A program made the position numbers and the translations under genes. Below the pieces are notes generated by a model. It had not been told where the DNA came from, made no database searches, and worked only from the letters and a program-made list of their open reading frames with translations. 64,000 nt of DNA from Clostridium_AD sp964467165 (GTDB lineage Bacteria; Bacillota; Clostridia; Clostridiales; Clostridiaceae): NCBI GenBank assembly GCA_964467165.1, contig CAYXOL010000001.1, positions 264,227 to 328,226 of the forward strand, in the 5' to 3' direction. This document shows, in pieces, positions 17,531 to 26,067 of this stretch (positions are counted from its first letter, which is position 1; each line of letters begins with the position of its first letter).

Positions 17531-18343
17531 TTAACCTTTTATTCCTGTCATATGTATTCCTTCTATTATTTGTTTTTGAAAGATTAAAAAAATAATTAAT
17601 ACTGGAATAGTTGCAATGCATGATCCTGCCATTATTAAGTCCCACTGATTAAGTGCTTCGCTTGAAAACAGAGACAATCCAACGGGAAGTGTATAAAGAC
17701 TTTTATTATCTACCGCTATTACTGGCCATAAAAAAGCATTCCAATTTCCTAGAAATGTAAATATACCTAGCGCTGCCATTGCTGGTTTTACAAGAGGTAC
17801 TGCAGCCTTTGTGAATATTCCGAATTCTGAAAGTCCATCTATTCTCCCAGCTTCTAGTAAGTCGTTTGGCACTGCTTCAAAAAATTGTTTCATCAGAAAT
17901 ATACCAAAGGCCGAAGATAGTCCTGGAAATATCAATGATATATATGAATTAAATAATTGAAGTTTTGTTATTCCAAGATACCAAGGTATAATTAGCATTT
18001 CTGTTGGAACCATTAAAGTGGATAAAATAATAATAAATAATATTTTTTTACCCTTAAATTCTAATTTTGCAAAAGTATATCCAACTAAAGTATCAAAAAA
18101 CAATACTGAAACCGTTGTAATTGTGGCTACGAACAAACTATTCCCAAACCAACGGATAAATTCTGTGTTTTCAATAACGGTTTTGTAACTATTTAATTTA
18201 AAAGGATGTGGTATTAAAGAAATATTAAATATATCAATACCTGTTTTTAATGAAGTAGCTACCATCCATAAGAATGGGAAAACCATAAAAGAACCACCTA
18301 ATAGAAGAATAATATAATAAATGATTTTACTTTTATTTTTCAT
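17531..18343 (-). CDS. Carbohydrate ABC transporter permease, MalG type
   Basis: About 270 residues with six membrane helices. The EAA loop, which contacts the ATPase, reads EAGRIDGLSEFGIFTKAAVP, placing this in the CUT1 (oligosaccharide) family. I place the start at ATG 18343, preceded by TAAGGAGGTAGAC, rather than an in-frame ATG 21 bp further upstream that would lie inside the end of the MalF-type gene. It forms the membrane channel with the permease encoded just before it. No ATP-binding subunit is encoded in the operon, so a shared MsmX/MalK-type ATPase elsewhere must serve it. Confidence 0.9.
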   Translation of the reverse strand: MKNKSKIIYYIILLLGGSFMVFPFLWMVATSLKTGIDIFNISLIPHPFKLNSYKTVIENTEFIRWFGNSLFVATITTVSVLFFDTLVGYTFAKLEFKGKKILFIIILSTLMVPTEMLIIPWYLGITKLQLFNSYISLIFPGLSSAFGIFLMKQFFEAVPNDLLEAGRIDGLSEFGIFTKAAVPLVKPAMAALGIFTFLGNWNAFLWPVIAVDNKSLYTLPVGLSLFSSEALNQWDLIMAGSCIATIPVLIIFLIFQKQIIEGIHMTGIKG

Positions 18344-18353
18344 GTCTACCTCC

Positions 18354-19253
18354 TTAATATTCAACTTTTTTAGTAAAAAATTTAAGTTGTATCAAACTTA
18401 TAGATATAATAATTGTAAATAAAACTACTGTAGCAGCACTAGCATAACCCATTTTCTGATTTACAAAAGCAAGTTGGTAAATATATAATACAATACTTAT
18501 TGTTGAGTTAAGCGGTCCACCTGCATTACCCTGACCACCACCAGTTATATTAAAAACCTGTGTAAATACCTGCAGCGTACCTATTGTGGCCATAACTGTA
18601 AGATAAACTAGAGTAGGATTCAAAAGTGGTATAGTTATTTTTATAAATTGTTTCCACTTAGTAGCTCCATCAATACTAGCTGCTTCATAAAAAGTATTGG
18701 GTATTTGTTTAATGCCTGCCAAGAATATTATAGTATTAAATCCTATACTTTGCCAGATTATATTAGCCATTACAACATAGATAGCTTGGGTAGTACTATC
18801 TAAAAATGGTTGACCTGAAATACCTATAAATCCAAAAATTGAATTCACAACTCCTCCCTGTCTCATAAACATCCATCTCCATACCCATGAAACTGCAACT
18901 ACCGAGGTTACATATGGCAAAAAGTATACGGTTCTAAAAAAACCAACACCTTTTCTTATATTATTTAGTAGCATTGCAATGCCTAAACTAATCATTAATT
19001 GTATTGGAACCCCAACTAAAACATATTTTAGGGTGTTTGATAGTGCTGCATGAAAAGTTTTATCCATGGCTAGTTCACTATAATTCTGTAGAAATACAAA
19101 AGGTTTATCTTGGGACAATAAATCCCATTGACGTAAGCTAACGTTAAATGAATATAATGCTGGCATAATTCTTATAACTATAAAAAATAAAAAAGGAACT
19201 GCAATAAATATATAAGCCCACATTGCTTGCCTTCCTTTAATAGTAAGTTTCAT
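18354..19253 (-). CDS. Carbohydrate ABC transporter permease, MalF type
   Basis: A 299-residue permease with six membrane helices and the EAA loop EAASIDGATKWKQFIKITIP about 90 residues from the C-terminus, as in CUT1 transporters. The N-terminus is short, as usual in Gram-positive members. It lies between the binding-protein gene (separated by a 94-bp gap containing a 12-bp hairpin) and the MalG-type gene. Substrate unknown: the linked enzymes suggest an amino-acid- or amide-containing compound and not a plain sugar (inference). Confidence 0.9.
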   Translation of the reverse strand: MKLTIKGRQAMWAYIFIAVPFLFFIVIRIMPALYSFNVSLRQWDLLSQDKPFVFLQNYSELAMDKTFHAALSNTLKYVLVGVPIQLMISLGIAMLLNNIRKGVGFFRTVYFLPYVTSVVAVSWVWRWMFMRQGGVVNSIFGFIGISGQPFLDSTTQAIYVVMANIIWQSIGFNTIIFLAGIKQIPNTFYEAASIDGATKWKQFIKITIPLLNPTLVYLTVMATIGTLQVFTQVFNITGGGQGNAGGPLNSTISIVLYIYQLAFVNQKMGYASAATVVLFTIIISISLIQLKFFTKKVEY

Positions 19254-19282
19254 TCCCTCACCCCTCCCATTTGAATAAAAGA

Positions 19283-19333
19283 GAAGGTATATTTTGCTTT
19301 ATACTAGTCCATTAGTTGCATAAATATACCTTC
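19283..19333 (-). terminator. Attenuator-like hairpin between binding-protein and permease genes
   Basis: GAAGGTATATTT (19283-19294) and AAATATACCTTC (19322-19333) form a perfect 12-bp stem followed on the minus strand by TCTTTTATTC. Such hairpins commonly lower permease expression relative to the solute-binding protein, by partial termination or by protecting the upstream mRNA. Confidence 0.65.
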
Positions 19334-19347
19334 CCCCTCAAATCTAA

Positions 19348-20643
19348 CTATTTCCAGTAATCATCTAGTAACTTTTGCACTTTAACAACTGCCCCATCTA
19401 GAGCTTTTCTAGGATCTACATCATTTAATAGTACTTCGTCAATTGCATCCATTATAGCTTTTCTGTCTGCCGCTTCATCTATATAGAAATATGACTGGGC
19501 TACTGGTAATTGTTTTACAAATGGAGCTAAATTTACATCTTTTAATATTTCTGGATCAGTAGCAAATTCAGTTCTAGCACCTATTTCTCCTGTACTCTTA
19601 GTCCACTGTGTCATTGATTCTTTTGAAGTAATAAATTTTAAGAATTTAACTGCAGCATCTGCTTTTGCGCCAGTTGCATTTGTTGTAATAGCATTTGTCC
19701 AATATGAACCAAATGTCTTTTGTACTCCATTATATGTTGGGAGAGTTGTTACACCGAAATTGAGATTTGGAGCTTTCTCCTTAGTTAAACCTGATAATCT
19801 ATAGGATCCATCAATATGAAGTGCTGCTTTCCCATTGATAAATGCAGTAGCATCATCAGTAAAGAAATTATTTTCTCCTACCTTATCTTTTTTAGCTAAA
19901 TTAACGAGAAATTCAAAAGCCTTATACCCATTTTCAGATGCATTCCACAAAACTTTCTTATTGTCATCACTTAATGGTTTTTGTCCGAATTGTTCCATTA
20001 AAACTGGTCTATACCAGGAATGTAACTGTCCAGAAGGTTGGAATGTAAGTCCTTCAATTTCAAGCTTACCATCAGTAATTTTTGTACATTTTTTAGCCAT
20101 TTCAACTAATTCTTCTAGAGTAGTTGGTGGCTTTTCTGGGTCTAGTCCATTTGCTATAAATATATCTTTGTTCCAAAGTAGTCCAAGCGTTCTTACTCCT
20201 ATTGGGAGGGCATAATATTTTCCATCAAATTTGCTTGTACTAATCATTGGTGCAAATTCTTTTTCTATAGTTGCTGTAGGGAACTGATCTTCTGGTAATG
20301 GTTGCAATGTGTTTGACTTAACATATTTAGGTAACCATCCATAATAAAGGTTTACTATGTCTGGGCCTGTTTTTGCAGCAATAGCGGCGGAAACCTTTTG
20401 TTGATAACTATCATAGGGAAAATTTTTATGCACTACTTTAATATTAGGGTTTGCTGCTTGGAAATCTACTATTAACTTATCTATGAGTTTAATTTTTGAC
20501 TCATAGAAATACTCCCAATATTCTATTGTCACTACTTCATCCTTTTTTACCTCTTCTACTTTTTCAACCTTTTTTGCACACCCTGATAAAGTTGTCATTA
20601 TTATAAATGCTGTAAGAGTAATTGTTAAAATTTTCTTGAACAT
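19348..20643 (-). CDS. Extracellular solute-binding lipoprotein (family 1, sugar type)
   Basis: About 431 residues. The lipoprotein signal runs from MFKKILTITLTAFIIMTTLSG to Cys22, which would be lipidated and anchored on the outer face of the membrane. The mature part shows the family 1 pattern: VTIEYWEYFYESKIKLIDKL near the start, PDIVNLYYGWLP, and a C-terminal ...ALDGAVVKVQKLLDDYWK. ATG at 20643 follows GGGGAGG; an in-frame ATG 36 bp upstream lies inside the operator and lacks a site. Transcribed directly after the ROK kinase gene, with an operator (20672-20690) just ahead, so it may have its own regulated promoter. Confidence 0.92.
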   Translation of the reverse strand: MFKKILTITLTAFIIMTTLSGCAKKVEKVEEVKKDEVVTIEYWEYFYESKIKLIDKLIVDFQAANPNIKVVHKNFPYDSYQQKVSAAIAAKTGPDIVNLYYGWLPKYVKSNTLQPLPEDQFPTATIEKEFAPMISTSKFDGKYYALPIGVRTLGLLWNKDIFIANGLDPEKPPTTLEELVEMAKKCTKITDGKLEIEGLTFQPSGQLHSWYRPVLMEQFGQKPLSDDNKKVLWNASENGYKAFEFLVNLAKKDKVGENNFFTDDATAFINGKAALHIDGSYRLSGLTKEKAPNLNFGVTTLPTYNGVQKTFGSYWTNAITTNATGAKADAAVKFLKFITSKESMTQWTKSTGEIGARTEFATDPEILKDVNLAPFVKQLPVAQSYFYIDEAADRKAIMDAIDEVLLNDVDPRKALDGAVVKVQKLLDDYWK

Positions 20644-20671
20644 TTTAATACCTCCCCTTATAATATTAATA

Positions 20672-20690
20672 TAATCCATTAAGTGGATTA
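20672..20690. promoter_or_regulatory. Operator TAATCCA-N5-TGGATTA, operon 1
   Basis: Perfect 7-bp arms spaced by 5 bp, overlapping the stop codon of the ROK kinase gene and ending 29 bp before the binding-protein start. The same arms and spacing recur at 32383-32401 at the promoter of the second transporter operon. Most likely bound by one of the ROK repressors. Confidence 0.65.
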
Positions 20691-21590
20691 CTCTTTAACT
20701 TTATTGAAACTTATTACAGAGCCTAAAGCACTACCTAATGCACCTCCCATTTCTCCCAGATCACTTAAGCAAATTTCAGATCTTATTGGTATAAGTTTTG
20801 ATACATTATCTATTATTTCTTTAAGGAATAACTCCCCTTCATTAGCCATCCCCCCACCAATAATTATTTTACTTGGATTAAGTAAGGATATAATTGAAGC
20901 AATTCCTATAGATATATACTTATAAGCCTCTTTTCTTATTTCAACTGCATTCTTAACTTCTTCATATGATAGGTTAAAAATTTCATCACAACTTAGGTTT
21001 TCTCCTGTCTTTTTATAATACTGGTTACTAACTGATATAGCAGAGGCTTTAGACTCAAGAAATCCGAAATCCTTATAGGTGTATTCTTTATTAAATGCAT
21101 CTAAGCTAACTGGCATATATCCTATTTCCCCTGCTTCATATGTGGATCCCGTATATAATTTATCATCAATATAAATTCCACAGCCTATACCAGTACCTAT
21201 TGTAATCATAGCAAAATTTTTATAGCCTATGCCTTTACCTATATGTTTTTCAGCTATAGTCCAGTTATTAACATCGTTTCCTATGCATGAATATATTTTA
21301 AATTTATCTTCAAGAATTTTTTTTAAATTTAGATTGTTCCACTCTAGGGCTGGACATGCCACAATGATTCCATTATCTATATTCACTGTACCGGGTACAC
21401 CTACTCCAATTGTTGCAACAGGTATAATACTAGAATTAATCAATACTTCAATAATTTCTATAAGGTTCTTCAGGTAATCGTTTTCATAATAAGCAGTTTT
21501 TCTATAAAATCTGTCAATTACTTTTCCATTCTCATTGCATAGTACAGCAGATATATTTGTACCTCCAATATCAATGCCAATAATATTCAT
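20688..21590 (-). CDS. ROK family sugar-kinase-like protein without HTH
   Basis: About 300 residues, lacking a DNA-binding domain. The phosphate-1 motif is IGIDIGGTNISAVLCNENG and an adenosine-side motif is IIIGGGMANEG, so it resembles glucokinase or N-acetylhexosamine kinases of the ROK group. The sugar-contacting His of ExGH is Tyr (EIGYM) and the zinc motif is absent, as in the repressor at 14178, so the phosphoryl acceptor may not be an ordinary hexose. I prefer ATG at 21590 with AAAGGCGG at good spacing; a GTG at 21599 is also in frame. First gene of operon 1, behind a consensus promoter. Confidence 0.8.
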   Translation of the reverse strand: MNIIGIDIGGTNISAVLCNENGKVIDRFYRKTAYYENDYLKNLIEIIEVLINSSIIPVATIGVGVPGTVNIDNGIIVACPALEWNNLNLKKILEDKFKIYSCIGNDVNNWTIAEKHIGKGIGYKNFAMITIGTGIGCGIYIDDKLYTGSTYEAGEIGYMPVSLDAFNKEYTYKDFGFLESKASAISVSNQYYKKTGENLSCDEIFNLSYEEVKNAVEIRKEAYKYISIGIASIISLLNPSKIIIGGGMANEGELFLKEIIDNVSKLIPIRSEICLSDLGEMGGALGSALGSVISFNKVKE

Positions 21591-21666
21591 AAGCTTCACC
21601 GCCTTTCAGTAATTATTTTGAGTGCATAATCGGTTTGTTCGGCTTCTTTACCAACTAACTATATTA

Positions 21667-21696
21667 ATAATATATCTTATTGGGATCAAATGTCAA
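21667..21696 (-). promoter_or_regulatory. Promoter of operon 1
   Basis: On the minus strand TTGACA (21691-21696) and TATTAT (21667-21672) are separated by 18 bp, about 75 bp upstream of the ROK kinase start. The leader contains GTTGGT and ACAAAC, which could be a weak dyad. Confidence 0.65.
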
Positions 21697-21897
21697 GTAA
21701 AATATGTATTATTAAAAAAATATAATAAGCATTTAACACGATTACCTACAAAATTTGAATTTTATTAATGATCAAGGGGCATTTTATGTCTCCAAGGTAA
21801 AAAATTAATACTACTCTTTATAGAGAAACCGAAATCACCGAGTATCGACTTAAAGGTGAGCCTAAAATAAGAAAAAGGTATTCTTATATAACTATTC

Positions 21898-22572
21898 AAG
21901 AGCTCGGATTGGCTACAGTTTTGGGCATGCGCACCGTATACCCTACCACCACAGGAACAAACCAAATAGGTTTGGAAAAGGACTATACTTTAGACTATTC
22001 AAATTTAATATCAACGGACGAGTTTTTGAAGCTGAGGGCGTTTGTTGCGTCATAGGTGAATATGCAAAAGCAAGAATCAGGCAATCTTGTTCATCCCGAC
22101 CCAAGCGACCCAGAGGTTATAAAAGCTTACAGTGAAGGCATATGTCCAAACTTCTATATGTATGGCAGGCTCCCTCTTTCGACAGAAGAGTATCTAATAC
22201 CAAGAGTTGCTGAGCTCCGTGAAATGGGGGCAAAGAACATATACTTTAAAATGGCTGGTTACGATCCCACAGGTCTTGAAAAATCCATACGTCTGGGAAG
22301 TGAGGCAGGGTTTGACATTATAACCTTTGACGGTGCTGGTGGTGGCAGCGGCTACAGCCCATGCAAAATGATGAACGAATGAGGATATCCAACACTTATC
22401 ATGGAAGAAGCAGTGTGCAGCATCATAAAGAAGCTTAAAAAGGAAGGTCTCTGAATTCCCGCAATAACTATAACAGGAGGGTTTGCCTCTGAAGATCCGG
22501 TTTTCAAGGCTCTCTCTTATGGAGATGGCACATTGCAGGCTAGGCATCTGCTGCGCTGCAATGGCTGCTGCC
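21898..22572 (+). pseudogene. Truncated, decayed copy of the glutamate-synthase-like gene
   Basis: Three blocks match the gene at 3429-4949 closely: 21898-22025 (original about 3545-3672), about 22033-22062 (original about 3840-3870), and 22063-22570 (original about 4134-4640). The intervening parts and the last ~300 bp of coding sequence are deleted. Two Trp codons have become TGA (at about 22380 and 22453), and a small indel near 22530 shifts frame. The FMN region FDGAGGGSGYSPCKMMNE is still readable. The copy keeps the original terminator. This is a duplicate that decayed mainly by internal deletion. The 300 bp before it (21600-21897) holds only the operon 1 promoter and unassigned sequence. 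Confidence 0.88.
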
Positions 22573-22627
22573 ATGATTGCAAAAAAGATTCATCGGGAAC
22601 TCTCCGATGAATCTTTTTTGCAATCAT
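22573..22627. terminator. Bidirectional terminator with a 24-bp perfect stem
   Basis: Arms 22573-22596 and 22604-22627 are perfectly complementary with a 7-nt loop; A and T tracts inside the stem give a U-run in both directions. It is derived from the terminator at 4959-4991 but has a longer, flawless stem. It would also stop transcription of the minus-strand operon ending at 22672. Confidence 0.8.
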
Positions 22628-22671
22628 TCCCAAGCATCAGGTACCTAACAGAGTTAATATCATGATTATAT

Positions 22672-25257
22672 TTAATTACTCTTAATAATTTTAATTAGCA
22701 TATCTCCTATACCCACATTATATCCGCTACAAGCATAAATTACATTTACACAATTATTAGTAATATTTATAGACCCATTATAATTATTAGAAACCAGCAC
22801 TAGTGGAAGTTTATCCGGCTCCAAATACATTCTTCTAGCTATGGTATTTACATTTTCAGAAAAGTCATCATAGTAAGTTTTTATCCCTGGAATTAATCCA
22901 TACACTCTTTGTAATGTTTTGCTTCGCTTTGCAAAACTATCTCTTAGAACAAATATAATTTGTCCATTTATATTTATAAAATCTTGATGCATTTCTATCA
23001 TTTCATTTAAGACATGTTCTGTAGGTTCCTTGCCTTCCTCTATCCATATAATCATATTTTTTTCGTTCTTAATTAAATCAGAGGCATGTATTACATTTCT
23101 ATTATTATCCATAAGATTAAAATCTTGAAGTTCATAATTATCTAGCATATCTGAAATTTTCGCATTTCGGAGTGCTATATCTATAGTTTTTGTCTCCACA
23201 ATCTTAACCTGAAAAGTATACTTCATAGCAAGTATACTCCCATTAGGCAATCTGTTGGAGGTTAAAATTCTATAATGCCCTGGAGTAGCAATAATACTCG
23301 CTTTATTATCCGCCAATATATCCTTATCTAAAACAAGGGTTCTATAGATTCCATCTTCAAGCACTGCTATACCCCAATTATTATAGTACGCAAGCCTTTT
23401 TTCACCGGTATTATTAATTAAAATTTGTGAACTTACTGAGTTATATTTATCCTCTACCTTTATAAATCTCCCATTACACCCTTTATAATATTCTATAGAT
23501 AAATCACAACTATTTATCCTAGCGGGTATACCTAAACTTCTGCATATAGCAACAAACAAAATCTTTTTAGACATAAGACTTCCTTTTCCCATTTTAATTA
23601 CCTCTACAGGGGTAGCATATAACTCCTCATATTCCCGCTCTTGGAGTTCTGTAATACATTCTTTAATATAATTCCATACCTTGCCAGGATCTTTTATAAA
23701 GTTATCTTTTAGATTACCATGAAAATAGTTAATAATAAACTGCCTAAAATCCGTAATTTTTTCCAGGTAAATTCTTGGACAAAGTATATATTTATAATAT
23801 ATCTCTTCAGGACAATTCGGCTCAAAACTAGCAGTATTATTAATATGGGAATTTAGTATACTACATCTACTATCTACATAGTCCTTCTTTGATAGACACC
23901 TTAATAAATTTATTCTCTTTTTTAAGTCCTCATGATTATGGTGGAAATTCAAAAATTCTAATATTGACTCATAGTTTCCCATTGCACTTAATAATATATT
24001 TCTAATTTCACAATCATATTTACCAAAATGCGGAGCTTTATCTATATCTTCTACGATTTTATTGACCTTTTCTTCTCGAGCTCTATTACAATATTCAATT
24101 CTATTCTTTTGTGTAATTTTTTCTTCCTTAGTGATGGCTGGCGCCAAAACTATTTTATCAGATGGTGGTACAATATCAATCTCTATTCCTTGCATTTCCT
24201 CTTTATAATCTACTGCATCCTCAATATTGAATGTAATTTCCGATAAAACTTTTGTATCAACCATTCTGCATATAAACCTATCATCTTTTACCACATGAAT
24301 AGCGATGCTCCCAAGTCCAATATTTATATGGGCTAGTCCTTTTTCATCCGTACGCACCCTTGCTATAGGGGTTAATTCAGAATAATTAAGTATTTCAAAT
24401 CTTACTTCTATACCCTCTACAGGTTTATTTTTTGAATTTACAACCTTCACATAAAAAGCTTTTGAAACGGCATATCTGCTGATATTGTTAATAGTAATTA
24501 CTGCCTTGTTCTTTGATATTACATCCTCATTTTTAAAATAACCGGAAAATACTCTACTGTGTATAACCATGGCTCTAGAAGCAGCTGAGGTAAACCAACC
24601 TTTGTCTAGCACTGGTTTTGGCTCGCATGCTCCCAGGTAATGCCACTTCCCATCACACCATACCTCTACCCACGCATGATTATCATCACAATGAGCCCAT
24701 CTAGGGGTGTAGATCTGTCTCGCTGGTATTCCCACACTTCGAAGAGCCGTAACTGTAAAAGTAGCTTCTTCTCCACATCTTCCATATGCACATTTTAATG
24801 CGGAGAGAGGTGAGGCTGTCCTAACGTCCGTTGAGTCATATGTTACATTCTCAGCACACCAATAGTTAACTTCTAAAACTGCCTGATACATGCTTTTATT
24901 CTCTAATCTATGGTATATTAAATCATAAAATATTTTTCTGCAATTTTCTATAGCCTCATTATTAATACGATAGTGAAGCACATAATTGAGGAAAATATCT
25001 TCAGGAATTGTAGCGCCCCAAGGGGTATTTTCCTTTAAATAGATAGCCTGTTTAGCATATTCATAAAAAAGCTCAAAATCATAATTTGTGATATCACTTA
25101 AAGGCATTGTAGCATATAAGTATTCCATTAAAAACCTTTCCTCAGGCCTGCATAAGGAAAGCTTAGTAACTATATTCTCCTTTTTATATCCAAATAAGTC
25201 TAATGCCTCTGCAAATCTAGAATTTACATATTGTTTTACTTCATCTGTATATATCAT
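22672..25257 (-). CDS. Transglutaminase-like (PNGase-type) protein with C-terminal thioredoxin-like region
   Basis: An 861-residue protein without signal peptide, so probably cytoplasmic. A transglutaminase core lies at about 125-225: CGRCGEEATFTVTALRSVGI (candidate nucleophile Cys161) and CDDNHAWVEVWCDGKWHYLG (His194); the third, acidic residue is not clear. CGRCGE is the form seen in peptide:N-glycanase-like members. A beta-rich carboxypeptidase-regulatory-like segment follows (about 265-345). A second, apparently Cys-less transglutaminase-like stretch is near 560-590 (KKILFVAICRSLGIPARINS). The last ~140 residues resemble a redoxin fold. It is the final gene of operon 2, after an aminopeptidase and CutC, so a role in removing glycans from, or hydrolysing, imported glycopeptides is my inference. 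Confidence 0.7.
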   Translation of the reverse strand: MIYTDEVKQYVNSRFAEALDLFGYKKENIVTKLSLCRPEERFLMEYLYATMPLSDITNYDFELFYEYAKQAIYLKENTPWGATIPEDIFLNYVLHYRINNEAIENCRKIFYDLIYHRLENKSMYQAVLEVNYWCAENVTYDSTDVRTASPLSALKCAYGRCGEEATFTVTALRSVGIPARQIYTPRWAHCDDNHAWVEVWCDGKWHYLGACEPKPVLDKGWFTSAASRAMVIHSRVFSGYFKNEDVISKNKAVITINNISRYAVSKAFYVKVVNSKNKPVEGIEVRFEILNYSELTPIARVRTDEKGLAHINIGLGSIAIHVVKDDRFICRMVDTKVLSEITFNIEDAVDYKEEMQGIEIDIVPPSDKIVLAPAITKEEKITQKNRIEYCNRAREEKVNKIVEDIDKAPHFGKYDCEIRNILLSAMGNYESILEFLNFHHNHEDLKKRINLLRCLSKKDYVDSRCSILNSHINNTASFEPNCPEEIYYKYILCPRIYLEKITDFRQFIINYFHGNLKDNFIKDPGKVWNYIKECITELQEREYEELYATPVEVIKMGKGSLMSKKILFVAICRSLGIPARINSCDLSIEYYKGCNGRFIKVEDKYNSVSSQILINNTGEKRLAYYNNWGIAVLEDGIYRTLVLDKDILADNKASIIATPGHYRILTSNRLPNGSILAMKYTFQVKIVETKTIDIALRNAKISDMLDNYELQDFNLMDNNRNVIHASDLIKNEKNMIIWIEEGKEPTEHVLNEMIEMHQDFININGQIIFVLRDSFAKRSKTLQRVYGLIPGIKTYYDDFSENVNTIARRMYLEPDKLPLVLVSNNYNGSINITNNCVNVIYACSGYNVGIGDMLIKIIKSN

Positions 25258-25312
25258 ATTTCACCTGCTTTAACATATTCTATACCTATTCCAACAATTA
25301 TTAGCTTGTGAA

Positions 25313-26062
25313 TTATAGCTGAAACTTCTCCAAAATCTCTCTAATTCTTCTTATTTCTTCACTTTGAGTTCTTAAAATCACATATTCACTAATTATAGGC
25401 AATCCCATACTTATGTCTTCCCTTCTATATTGCATATCACTTTCAACTTCTCTCTTTCCAGAAGTATGTACCGCACAGGATTTAGTGTAGCTTATTATAT
25501 CTTCTACATTATTTGAATTTATACCACTTCCTATGAGAATTTCTATCTTGTGCTCTGATCTTTCCACCAGTTCTTTTAAAAGCTCTCTGCCTTGCATACA
25601 ATTATTTTTCTGACCTGAGGTTAAAATAGAATTTATACCCAACTTCTTTGCTTCTTCTAATGTAGCAAACGGATCTTTGCACACATCAAAGGCCCGATGA
25701 AGAGTTATTTGCATTCCCTCTGCCTCTGATATAAGTTCTTTCATTCTATCTATATCCAATGTTCCATCTGTTTTTAACATTCCTATAACTACTCCGTTTG
25801 CGCCAGCTTTTTTAAACATTCTTATATCTCTTTTCATTATTTCAAATTCATTTTCGGTATAACTAAAATTACCATATCTAGGTCTAATTAAAACATTCAT
25901 CTTTATATTACTTTTTTCTTTTAATATTTTTAATAAGTTTATATTGGGCGTAGTACCCCCAATAATTAGATTGCCGCAAACTTCAAGACGGTTTGCTCCG
26001 CCTTTTACTGCTTCCATAGCCGATTCCACCGAATCCACGCACGCTTCTAAAATAAATGACAT
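25313..26062 (-). CDS. cutC: CutC family TIM-barrel protein
   Basis: A 249-residue protein covering the CutC family end to end: EACVDSVESAMEAVKGGANR and LEVCGNLIIGGTTPN at the N-terminus, LIRPRYGNFSYTENE, then FKKAGANGVVIGMLKTDGTL, QITLHRAFDVCKDPF and ILTSGQKNNCMQG, with a phosphate-site-like IEILIGSGIN. The family was named for copper homeostasis in E. coli, but that role is doubtful, and CutC genes often sit with sugar-uptake operons. Here it lies 5 bp after the aminopeptidase gene, in an operon for a binding-protein transporter, which supports a carbohydrate-linked function. ATG at 26062 is preceded by GAAAGGAAG. Confidence 0.9.
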   Translation of the reverse strand: MSFILEACVDSVESAMEAVKGGANRLEVCGNLIIGGTTPNINLLKILKEKSNIKMNVLIRPRYGNFSYTENEFEIMKRDIRMFKKAGANGVVIGMLKTDGTLDIDRMKELISEAEGMQITLHRAFDVCKDPFATLEEAKKLGINSILTSGQKNNCMQGRELLKELVERSEHKIEILIGSGINSNNVEDIISYTKSCAVHTSGKREVESDMQYRREDISMGLPIISEYVILRTQSEEIRRIREILEKFQL

Positions 26063-26067
26063 AATAT

